Source of the DNA: Hermatobates lingyangjiaoensis
Lineage: Eukaryota > Arthropoda > Insecta > Hemiptera > Hermatobatidae
Assembly: GCA_026182355.1 (NCBI GenBank)
Contig: JAPFBL010000118.1
Coordinates: 1-64,000 of the forward strand
Direction of reading: 5' to 3'
DNA length: 64,000 nt
Position 1 is the first letter of the stretch; every line of letters starts with the position of its first letter. This document shows, piece after piece, positions 55,115-64,000 of the stretch. Position numbers and translations under genes: made by a program. Under the pieces are notes generated by a model, which had not been told where the DNA came from, ran no database searches, and saw only the letters and a list, made by a program, of their open reading frames with translations.

Positions 55115-55370
55115 TCCTTCTCCTGATGACGACGAGAAGTTGAAAAATGTTTATTGTTTTTACGTATTCTTTTCTTTAAATCATTTAATATATGCATATT
55201 CATATATTCATTCACTTAATAAACGAAAAGACGATCCGAGTTCGAAATCAAAGAAGAGTAACACACAGAGTAAAGAAATAAACTTACAAACTCAAATTTT
55301 CGGGTAATCAGTTTTCAGAAGGAAACAGAAAGGACGACCAAGAACGATGTAAACGCAATGGCAAGTAATT
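55115..55370. repeat. Remnants of families C and G
   Basis: The plus motif at 55123-55147 (CUGAUGA, C, GAC/GUU, GAAAAAU) is family C-like. At 55255-55320 ACACAGAGTAAAGAAATAAA and ACAAACTCAAATTTTCGGG are family G with a decayed core. Confidence 0.5.
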
Positions 55371-55374
55371 CATT

Positions 55375-55980
55375 CATATATATTCATATAATCCATATAT
55401 TAATAACAAAAAAAAAAAGGAAATCATAATCAGTTTGTAATTGGACTTTTGAAAGAGAATTGTACGAGTTCTAGTCTGAACCATAGTAAGAAATTCACAA
55501 ATAGACAAAAATTGCGTGTCAATTGCGTGTCAGAATCAATACTCTGTTATTAGAGAGGAACAAAGTAGCACCTTATTTTTTCATTTAAATAATGAGAATC
55601 ACGATATAAATTGGACAGAAGCCAAAATGATCACATCTGAAAGATTGATGTTGTTAAGAAATATTAGCCAGCCTTCCTTAATTAATATTAATAGATCGAA
55701 TACTATTAACATTAGTAATGGCTTTTTCAATTTATACTCAGTATTAACAAGAGTGCTACGCTTGGACTGCCGGGGTGGACCTGCAAGCATATAGTTTTTA
55801 TTATTCCTTCCTGATCTCCTTTGTTTATACCCTGACTTACACAGTCATTTATTCCATTCTCTTTTGTCCTTTATGCGTTTTAAAATAACTCTTTTCACTT
55901 CCTCTCTTCTCAATAGTACACCAAATGCCCTATTTGGAAGACTTCTTTCAGTGACATAATGTATATATTTATAATATATA
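55375..55980. other. Unassigned sequence
   Basis: The 92-codon plus and 63-codon minus frames overlap antiparallel. Neither has supporting signals. Confidence 0.35.
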
Positions 55981-55984
55981 TTGT

Positions 55985-56132
55985 AAACAGGAAAACGATT
56001 CAAAAGGACAACAAACGTTTTACGATGAATCACAAACACTAACGTACCACGATGAATCACAAACACTAACGTTCCACGATGAATCACAGACAAATCACAA
56101 GCGTAGCGTTTGTGATTCATCGTGAAACGTGT
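55985..56132 (+). repeat. Short tandem units with inverted last copy
   Basis: CGATGAATCACAAACACTAA occurs three times in direct orientation, then inverted at 56106 (GCGTTTGTGATTCATCGTGA), making a foldback that ends at (TA)n. Confidence 0.8.
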
Positions 56133-56139
56133 ATATATA

Positions 56140-56332
56140 TATATATATATAACTTTAAATTACACAAAGCACGACAAAGAAAAAAGAATAAAAAGAACAC
56201 TTACAGAATTCAATATTTCGAGCTGTTGTTCGTCATCAGGAGTAGACTAGAAGAGAGGACGAAGTTAGAGAGATCTTCCCACGTCGAAGAACGGAGTGCG
56301 AAACTCCGCGTATATATATATATATATAACTG
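56140..56332 (-). mobile_element. Family C-like element between (TA)n runs
   Basis: Minus motif 56212-56239 has CUGAUGA, C, GA/UC outer pairs and GAAAUAUU. (TA)n at 56133-56150 and 56310-56328. Confidence 0.58.
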
Positions 56333-56334
56333 TT

Positions 56335-56530
56335 CAAAATTGAAGATAGGTAGCACACAAAGTAAAGAAACACACTTACAAACTCAAATTTTCGGGCAAT
56401 CCGTCTTCAGGAGAAAAGAGAATGGGAGACCAAGCACGTTGTAGACGCAACGACTAGTAACGCAATGGGTTACTACACATTTGTAAATGTGTTCTTTACT
56501 TTGTGTGCTACCTATCTTCAATTTTGAACT
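56335..56530 (-). mobile_element. Family G foldback element
   Basis: GTTCAAAATTGAAGATAGGT...AGCACACAAAGTAAAGAA is mirrored by TTCTTTACTTTGTGTGCTAC...TTCAATTTTGAAC. One minus hammerhead-like motif lies in the centre. Confidence 0.75.
56386..56410 (-). ncRNA. Hammerhead-like motif, family G
   Basis: CUGAAGA, spacer C, two-pair stem II GG/CC, GAA-AAUU-U. CUC and GAG flanks give stem I. Confidence 0.5.
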
Positions 56531-56569
56531 TTTATTGTGTCAGTTTGTATCGTCTTTCCATTTATCTAG

Positions 56570-56760
56570 TATATATATAAAAATTTTAACAAATAGGAAA
56601 GAATACAGGAAGTAACTGCAGAACTCACTTCAATATTTCGACATCCGTCGTCATCAGGAAGAAGTGCGATGTACTCGCGTAGAGAAGCAAAATGTTACTG
56701 GCCTCCATAGTAACTCGTGGATACTAAAGGATAAAATAGGTGATTCCAATATCAGGAAAG
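56570..56760 (-). mobile_element. Family C element
   Basis: Preceded by a short TA run, with a well-preserved minus motif and right flank AGGAAGAAGTGCGATGTACT. Confidence 0.6.
56632..56657 (-). ncRNA. Hammerhead-like motif, family C
   Basis: CUGAUGA, spacer C, GAC/GUC with loop GGAU, GAA-AUAU-U. The last base differs from the 3302 copy (C) and 63958 copy (A); all are allowed cleavage-site bases. Confidence 0.6.
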
Positions 56761-56764
56761 AAAT

Positions 56765-57130
56765 AATATATTGTAGCTCTACTTTACTCTATTTTGTAAA
56801 TTTGCTATAAATCATATAAAATAGTTGTTGAATATTTTTTCTATTTTTTTTTATAAAAGAATAAGATTGTAATTAAGTACGAAGCCTCTTGGTTGCTAAC
56901 GATCTGAGTTAAATTTCTAACCATAAGAACTTCCTGTTGAAGCCCTTGGACTATTGCCAGTATATTAAGAAGAAATGTATCGGAGCAGAAGCAATGCAGA
57001 AAGTAAAAATAACCCAACAACAATTTTAATATAAGAATATCATAATGGCATTTTAGATTTAAATCCCATAATAAAAGAGATAAAGGAGGTTGGTTTTTTT
57101 TTTGAGAAAAAAGTATAATTCTAACGTAGT
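56765..57130. other. Unassigned sequence
   Basis: The 97-codon minus frame is unsupported. Confidence 0.35.
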
Positions 57131-57216
57131 GCATTAAGTTATTTTGTGGTATTTACTCATTGTAGGGTAAAAAGCTAATGGAATGGTCTCTACATATAAA
57201 AATTTAATCGTAAAAC

Positions 57217-57249
57217 AACGCGTTTCGAACTCATAGTGTTCTTCCTCAG
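57217..57249 (-). ncRNA. Hammerhead-like motif, family A
   Basis: CUGAGGA, A, GAAC/GUUC, GAA-ACGCGU-U. Confidence 0.58.
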
Positions 57250-57457
57250 GCTGATGAAAGATTTACACCCCATACCCCCACCCACGTCCATCCTATTCCC
57301 AGTCAGTCGTATCACAGACACTCACCCTTAGGTTCATACTCTCTTCCTTATTTTATTTTATTTTTATTTTGTATAAAATAAATGTAAAATGTTTATTTAT
57401 TTTGTAAAAATAAAATAAATAAATAAATACAATGACATTGTATTTTTTAGTTAATGC

Positions 57458-57490
57458 CTGAGGAAGAACACTACGTGTTCGAAATGCGTT
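57458..57490 (+). ncRNA. Hammerhead-like motif, family A
   Basis: CUGAGGA, A, GAACAC/GUGUUC, GAA-AUGCGU-U (one substitution breaks the palindrome). Confidence 0.55.
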
Positions 57491-57559
57491 GTTTATACGA
57501 TTAAATTTTTATATGTGGAGACCATTTCATTAGTTTTTTTTACTTTACAATGAAAAAAA

Positions 57560-58085
57560 GTATAATAGCTAAACAGTATAACGAATAATAAACCTTTGTT
57601 TTGGTTTATTCTTGTTAATTATTAAATTGTAAAAATGCTGACACAATGAATGGACATTTCAATTCTCACAGCCCTGAGAACCATTAATAAAATGTATCAC
57701 TTTCAACCAAATGAAGCTAATTTTAACCTATTGAGAGTGTTAGTGATATCAAAACATTCCAAATATTTCTGTCTGCAGTTCTAAAAGGAGAACAGACAGG
57801 GATTAGGGGGCTTTGTTCAGCTTCATTTAGTATAACGCACTAAGCAAAAAAAGAAAAAGCATTCGATGAATGTTCCTGCCCATAGTCAGCAGCTCCATGC
57901 TGAAATTTACTCTATACATGGTATTTCACTTAATATACTAATACATTTTATATATTTTACAAACATAAATGAAAAATATCAATATATTTTTTAAAAAAAA
58001 CTAAGTTTATAAATATTTCTGATTCGATTTTGATCAAAATAATAGTATGAGTTTTGTAAGCAAACATGACAAATAGAACGGCTAG
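57560..58085. other. Unassigned sequence
   Basis: No feature recognised. Confidence 0.4.
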
Positions 58086-58089
58086 GTAT

Positions 58090-58395
58090 TATTGTTTCAA
58101 GTGATCCCCTAGCGGGTTAAAGACGTCAGCCCTTTACGGTCTTTTTGTTTTCTCGGTGATTCTACAGTGGGAGTACTAAATTTTGCATAACTTAAGTATA
58201 TGTAGAAGTAGGGATCTTTAACGAGTACCTGGCATCGTACAGGCTCGAGACTGAAGGCTTAACGTCCTCACCGAGGGACGACGTGCTCAGATTTATTCAC
58301 CTACCGCGTGAATAAATCGGGGGTCAGGTTGGTGTCGAACCCCGGATCTACCAGTTTAGAGGTTAGTACTTTATCCACTCAGCTAACCTGGCCCA
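58090..58395 (-). mobile_element. tRNA-derived SINE, tail variant 2
   Basis: Tail TTATTGTTTCAAGTGATCCC and CTAGCGGGTTAAAGACGTCA. The head on minus has GGCCAGGTTAGCTGAGTGG and box-B-like GGTTCGACACC. Confidence 0.85.
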
Positions 58396-58399
58396 TAAA

Positions 58400-58750
58400 C
58401 TGCTAGCTTATTTAAAGGTAAATTTCACGTTTTCAGGGATAAATCCCTGCCTCTGACTGGTCAAAAATGTTTAAATATTTTTCCATATTAAAACCGATTT
58501 TTGACATATGATTTATACGAAATTTTTAGTATATTATAATTAATAGGTTTGCGGAAAAAAATTTAAGAAAACACAAAATGAGGTGTAATTTTTTTTATGG
58601 TAAAATTTTGTCTTTGCTGATGTCTCTGTGATTCAGAGATGAAAGGTCGGTGCTCATGTCCTTCAGTTAAAGTTACACTGTGTGAATATATACATACACA
58701 ACTAGAACAACATAATTTTATAGATTACCATTTAGATTGCAATTATATGT
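58400..58750. other. Unassigned sequence
   Basis: No feature recognised. Confidence 0.4.
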
Positions 58751-58754
58751 TACA

Positions 58755-59540
58755 GTCATAACAGTTCATTTAGTTTGTGTTAATAGTCCAAAATCAATTA
58801 TTTCTAAAGATGTTAATCGTCCAGAACCAATAATTTCTAAATAAGGGCAGTTGTATCTAGCAGGCAGCATAACAGTTCATTTAGTTATGTTAATAGTCCA
58901 GAATCAATTATTTCTAAAGATGTTAATCGTCCGGAATCAATGATTTCTAAAGAGGGACCGGTGTATCTAACAGGCAGCATAACAGTTGATTTAGTTTGTG
59001 TTAATAGTCCAGAATCAATTATTTCTAAAGATGTTAATCGTCTAGAATCAATGATTTCTAAAGAGGGACAGGTGTATCTAACAGGCAGCATAACAGTTCA
59101 TTTGTTTGTGTTAATAGTCCAGAATAAATTATTTCTAAAGATGCTAATCGTCCATAATCAATGATTTCTAAAGTTGTTAGTAGTCCAGAATCAATTTTTT
59201 CTAAAAATGTTAATTGTCCAAAATCATTGATTTCTAAAGAGAGACAGGTGTGTCTAACAGTCAGCATAACAGTTCATTTAGTTTGGGTTAATAGTCCAGA
59301 ATCAATTATTTCTAAGGAAGCTAATCGGCCAGAATCAATTTTTTCTAAAAATGTTAATTGTCCAAAATCATTGATTTCTAAAGAGGGACAGGTGTGTTTA
59401 ACAGGCAGCATAACAGGTCATTTAGTTGTGTTAATAGTCCAGAATCAATTATTTCTAAGGATGCTAATCGGCCAGAATCAATGATTTCTAAATATGTTAA
59501 TAGTCAAGAATCAATGATTTCTAAAGATGTATAGATGTGG
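58755..59540 (+). repeat. Nested minisatellite (about 110-bp units of about 30-bp subunits)
   Basis: Subunit GTTAATAGTCCAGAATCAAT with TATTTCTAAAGAT repeats throughout. Every third or fourth subunit is followed by GGGACAGGTGTATCTAACAG and CATAACAGTTCATTTAG. Long frames on both strands are consequences of the repeat. Confidence 0.95.
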
Positions 59541-59544
59541 ACTA

Positions 59545-60755
59545 ACAGGCAGTATGTTTGCCTTTCATACTTAAGATCCAAAGGTCAAATCTTAGCCAGG
59601 ACCATATGTTTTTCAAGGTCCCTTGGTGAAATGTGAAGTGATATCATCGGGCCTGACGATACCATATACTACATAATATTATTCTGTAATGAACTTTAAT
59701 CATGCTAAGATTTAGGGTTCTTTATTTTACAATAAAGTAAAATCACAACAAATTAAGGATTACTGAATTAAAAGTAATTATATATTACATATTGGAAAGG
59801 AGGATTCTAATTTATTTTTAACATTATTACCACTAAGTTATGTTTAATAGGAACCAGTTAGTTTTAAAGACGGTGGATCTATCTTCTATATATATACGGA
59901 GATTTCTCTAGGCGGCAGCCAAAAAGAGCTAATAACGCTGGCTACCTCGGGGGTGGGCGGTGGTCCGTCTATATTAAGGAGGTGGCCGATCGAGCACAGG
60001 TGGAGAGGCCTGTCGTCATTCGTGTTTTTTCTGTTGTGCCTTCACAAATGTAAACAGTTTGTCGTCATAAAAACAATCCTTAACTAACAACATGTGTTTT
60101 TTTATCTCTTTACTTTAACAAAACGAAATTAATTTTTAAATAAATATAAACAATACCACATAAGTCATGTTTGTTAATATTAACATCGTGAAAACCATTT
60201 ATTCAGTCTATAAAAAGGTTTTACTATCAGTAATCATGTATCAAAGTCATTAAAATCAATTTAAATAAACGATATTTAATACAACCCCTCCTCTATTTCC
60301 TCAATTATAATAAATCTCTAATCATTGTTACAACACTTTTAAATAATCAGACAAGTAACGACGAATAATAATTCCTTAAATTAGAAGAAATTAAAAAATA
60401 CGATTAAATAGCATGATTAACGTAATCTGACACGCTATTAATGCGTAATTGGAGTTTACGAGGTTAATTACATTCTCAAATTACTTTGTATACCAAGGAT
60501 TATGTAAACATAATATGTAAATAACAAAGACAATTATTAATAAACTATTTTATGAAATTTTATTTAGATTAGGCTGTTTTATTTGAATAATATTAAATGT
60601 ACAATTTCGTACATTTTATTCTATGTAATGTTAATAGCTATTCCATTTTTTTTACTTAGCTATTTTCAATATACATTAATAATTGTCTGTAGATTATTAA
60701 TTATTATCTTTATTTTGGAAAGAAATATTAAAATGAATACTTTTTGATGATTGCA
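59545..60755. other. Unique AT-rich sequence, no supported gene
   Basis: Around 60400-60640 TAAT cores are frequent (ATTAATGCGTAATTGGAG, GTTAATTACATTC). Regulatory use is possible but unsupported. Confidence 0.35.
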
Positions 60756-62985
60756 TTTTTTAATAAAATTAATTGAAGCAAATCCAACAACTGGCTGTAA
60801 GAGGAATTCAATGGTAACTGTTTTTAGACCATTTCGTTAATTAAACGTGACTGTTTCGTTTATTTCATTAATCCAAAATTAATGAAATTTTTATCATTCA
60901 ATACTCAATTAAAGTATTATTTTGAAATGTCAGTTTCTATAGTGACCAGGAAAATGAGAAAAATCAGTACCAGTGTTGACCTCAAATAGAATTTAGCGCC
61001 TTTCCTACGACGGAATAAAAACTCAAAACATTGAGGTTCACTTCCATAGCAAGTTCCGTTTATCGGATAAAATTCATGACGATTTATCAACCTGTGCGAC
61101 TTAAAGAGTAATCGCAAGTTTGAATTCCTCTTCGTAGTTCTACGTCAAGCGATATTCATTTCATTTTCAATTCCCGAGTGGAGCCGTATGATAACTAAAT
61201 AAAGATCGAGTGACGCTATTCTGTCAGTTTTTTTTTCCAAATTGTGTTGAATTATTTTGAATTGTGAGTTTAAAAAGTTTTAAAAATATCCCAAGTTGTC
61301 TAATTATGAACACATATAACGGTTACTTGCCGTTGCGTCTACAACTTGCTTGGTCTCTCTTTCTCTTTTCTCCTGAAGACGAATGATCCGGAAATTTGAG
61401 TTTATAAGTGTATTTTCTTACTTTATGTGTTGCTCTTCTTCGATTTTGAACTTGCATTAACACATACATCGTCATGAGATCTCCACCATTATCATGAGTA
61501 GAATTAGTCAATGCCACTATTATATATTTTACCGTACATCAATAAAGGTCTAAAAAAATGCTATATGCATATCAACTGAGTTGATATCAGTAAAAAAATC
61601 CAGGGTAATTTAAAATTATACAATTATTAATTTTCACTTTGAATAATACAACTTTTGAAAAATATATCATTGGTTAAGTAATTACTTTGTCAGTCAAAAA
61701 AAATTGTTAACAATCAAAGAAAGTTTAAATTTTCCTGTTAAAGGAAAGTTTGAGGTTACTAGTTTTGAGAAAGATTTCTCAAGTCAAAGAATAGAAGATG
61801 GAGGAAGTAACGGACGCTTTGGATCATAAACATTAATCCTCCTACATTGTGTTCCCCAAAGGATTTATGAATGCCAGAAAATGCATATTGTCTATCTTTG
61901 TTTACTTTAAGTTGCTTTTATGAAGCTCAATATATCAAATATGAAATAACACATTTTAAAAGTTATTTTTTTTAAAAAAAAAATTCTTTTCACTTCTACA
62001 TTTATCAATATATAGAAAATGGAAGCTCCCAATGACTAATATTTTTAAATCGTCTGTTTTGAAAGTCCTGAAGCCTTGTGATTGATGAACAGGTCCAATA
62101 GTTTACTTATTTTTTTATGTTTTGGTAAAAAATTTTTACCAACTTTTACACTCCATGTATTCTATGTGACTGGGATTCTTGAACCACTTTACCTAATGCG
62201 AAAACCTTGTTTGTTACTAACAGCCATATTTAGTTCACCTTCAGTGCTATTTTAGTGGCATTGGATAACTTGGATGTTTCATGATGATATTTTTGTCAAT
62301 ACAACTTCAAAATCGAATAATAGTAACTCACAGAGTAAGAAAATACAGTTATAAACTTAAATTTCCGGACAATACGTCTTCAAGAGAAAAGAGAAAGGGA
62401 GAACAAGCAAGTTGTAGACGCAACGGCAAGTAACCGTTATATGTGCTCATAATTAGACAACTTGGGTAATTTTTAAAACTTTTTAAACTCACAAATCGAA
62501 ATAATTCAATAAAATTTGTTTTTTTTTTTAAAAAAAAAACGATCAAATAACGTCACTCGATCTTTATTTGTTCTTCATACGGCTCCACTCGGGAATACAA
62601 AAATCAAATGAATATCGCTTGACCTCGAACTACTAAGAGGAATTCAAACTTGCAATTACTCTTTAAGTCGCACAGGTTAATAAATCGTCATGAATTTTTG
62701 TCCTCTTAACGGATCTTGCTATGGAAGTGAACCTCAATGTTTTGAGTTTTTATTCCGTCATAGGAAAGGCACTATATTGTATTTTAGGTCAACACTGGTA
62801 CTGATTATTCTCCTTTTCACTATAGAAACTGACATTTCAAAGTAATACTTGAAATATTGAGTAATAATTGAGAATTGAATGATAAAAATGTCATTAATTT
62901 CAAATTGTCGAGGCACTGGAAACAGTTACCATTGAGTTCCACTTACAGTGTTGTTGGATTTGCTTCAATTAATTTTATTAAAAAA
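60756..62985. mobile_element. 2.2-kb inverted-repeat element with 0.7-kb arms
   Basis: The left arm (60756-61455) and right arm (62310-62985) are reverse complements from AATTGAAGCAAATCCAACAA / TTGTTGGATTTGCTTCAATT inward to TTCGATTTTGAAC / TTCAAAATCGAA. The inner ends carry family G hammerhead-like motifs (plus 61373-61398; minus about 62358-62384, decayed). The about 850-bp spacer is unrelated AT-rich sequence without an open frame, so the element looks non-autonomous. Confidence 0.82.
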
Positions 62986-62989
62986 AGTA

Positions 62990-63600
62990 GGTAGTCACCG
63001 AAAAAGTAAGCAGTAAGCGGGAAAACATGACTCATTTGTTTATTGTCACTTATTTAATTACCAAGTAAGCTATAATATTGATATCAGGAATATGAAGTTA
63101 TGTTTTATTTCATCAAAATCACGAAATCTGAAATCAGAATGATATGATTACAGTTATTTACTGTAACTGAACAACAGTTACAGTAAAGTAAAAGTATGCT
63201 ACGACATATTAAAAGTATAATGCCGTGATTTTTAATTTTAAAATGGATAAAAATTAGCATTATTATTATTAGAAAGAAATATCCGCAGCAGTTAGCATCT
63301 AATTTGAATGGAATTGCCATTTATGACGAGGCTAAGGAAAAGTCGTCAAGGGACAAGGGTGGGGGTAATCACCTCCTGAGGAGATTGAGGGCTTTACCAA
63401 AGTGTTGCCAACTAACATTAACAGCTTGTAATACAATTCATTCATCATTGCAATTTTAAAGCAAAATTGAAACTACCTTTTTAACAGTATATTTTAGAAA
63501 AAAAAATTCATAAAAGGTAAATAAAGAAAACAAATATAATATTCTTACTTATTAACGTGTTTTAACAAGAAATTATTATGCATGTGTTTTCAAAATACCT
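62990..63600. other. Unassigned sequence
   Basis: AACTGAACAACAGTTACAGT-type imperfect palindrome near 63160; otherwise nothing. Confidence 0.35.
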
Positions 63601-63602
63601 TT

Positions 63603-63785
63603 AATCTATATATATATATATATATAAAATACAAAGTTTTTCTGTCTGTCCACTATAGAAATAAAACTGGAGACATTTAGATACAAAGAAACATATGGAT
63701 CTTGTATAAATTTTTTCGCAAGAACTAACTACGGTATTCTGATTTTGATGAGAGTCCTTTCTTGGGATCTTCCGCCCATAATTAG
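63603..63785 (+). repeat. R3 family copy after (TA)n
   Basis: ACTATAGAAATAAAACTGGA, GACATTTAGATACAAAGAAA and CATATGGATCTTGTATAA mirror 35870-35935. Confidence 0.65.
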
Positions 63786-63895
63786 ACAATTATCTCCAAA
63801 CAGCTTCTAATCACGTGAAATAGGGTTTATAACGATTGTAGAGTTCACTTCATTCGTTGAATTCAAAACTCTATACACTTAAATGGACTTTATTT

Positions 63896-64000
63896 ATATA
63901 TATATATAAACTATATTGACACAAAGAACACTCAGAAATGAAACAGAAACTCACTACTATATTTCGATGTCCTCGTCATCAGGACTATAGAAACGAGTCG
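63896..64000 (-). mobile_element. Family C element, cut by the window edge
   Basis: (TA)n, then AACACTCAGAAATGAAACAG and a minus motif. Continues beyond the right edge. Confidence 0.65.
63958..63982 (-). ncRNA. Hammerhead-like motif, family C
   Basis: CUGAUGA, spacer C, short stem II GA/UC, GAA-AUAU-A. Confidence 0.5.

Larger units (their letters stand above)
57140..57555 (+). mobile_element. Family A foldback element
   Basis: TGTGGTATTTACTCATTGTA on the left, arms around GGAATGGTCTCTACATATAA / TTATATGTGGAGACCATTTC, motifs minus 57217-57249 and plus 57458-57490. The centre holds CACCCACGTCCATCCTATTC, as in the 39.8 kb copy, plus an AT-rich foldback. Confidence 0.85.

Overview
Eukaryotic, AT-rich, repeat-dominated DNA, almost all of it intronic or intergenic. 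The organism is probably an arthropod, perhaps a chelicerate with a large genome. The grounds are a SINE whose 3' tail is (CCTAA)n, the complement of the arthropod telomere repeat TTAGG, metazoan-style exons separated by very long introns, and a remnant of a Penelope-like retroelement. Species cannot be settled from the sequence. There are no prokaryotic operons, rRNA genes, CRISPR arrays or complete genes.

Coding content. Two convincing exons lie on the minus strand: a 126-nt Ser/Pro-rich linker exon (52432-52557) and a 154-nt exon with the first half of a PDZ domain (3015-3168). Strand and splice phase (phase 1 to phase 1) agree, so they are read here as neighbouring exons of one PDZ scaffold gene split by an intron of about 49 kb. 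A weaker plus-strand exon candidate is at 23732-23832. Nearly all other open frames are low-complexity or lie inside repeats.

Repeats. (1) At least seven sequence families carry a compact hammerhead-ribozyme signature: CUGANGA, one spacer base, a short stem II, GAA, a self-complementary segment, then U, C or A. They are called families A-H here (E is degenerate). They mostly occur as head-to-head inverted pairs (foldbacks), often next to (TA)n. A 5'-truncated GIY-YIG endonuclease fragment of a Penelope-like element at 804-1058 is consistent with the known link between Penelope-like elements and minimal hammerheads. (2) A tRNA-derived SINE family with about ten copies and three different 3' tails. 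(3) DNA-transposon remnants: hAT-like at 13356, 15875, 29080, 31303 and 43007, and TA-flanked mariner-type MITEs at 32654 and 45931. (4) Minisatellites at 1819-2994 (102 bp, against the PDZ exon's splice donor), 6775-7505, 36502-36715, 43425-44880 (59 bp, with a covarying hairpin), 47226-47590, 50575-50995 and 58755-59540. (5) Two large inverted repeats, 20195-22180 and 60756-62985.

Most notable observations: the many hammerhead-like families sharing one architecture; target-site duplications of about 12 bp shared by SINEs and hammerhead elements; the minisatellite that repeats a 5' splice-site motif beside the PDZ exon; and a dense homotypic cluster of ATCGAT sites at 29924-30169 that looks like a candidate CUT/Onecut-type enhancer.
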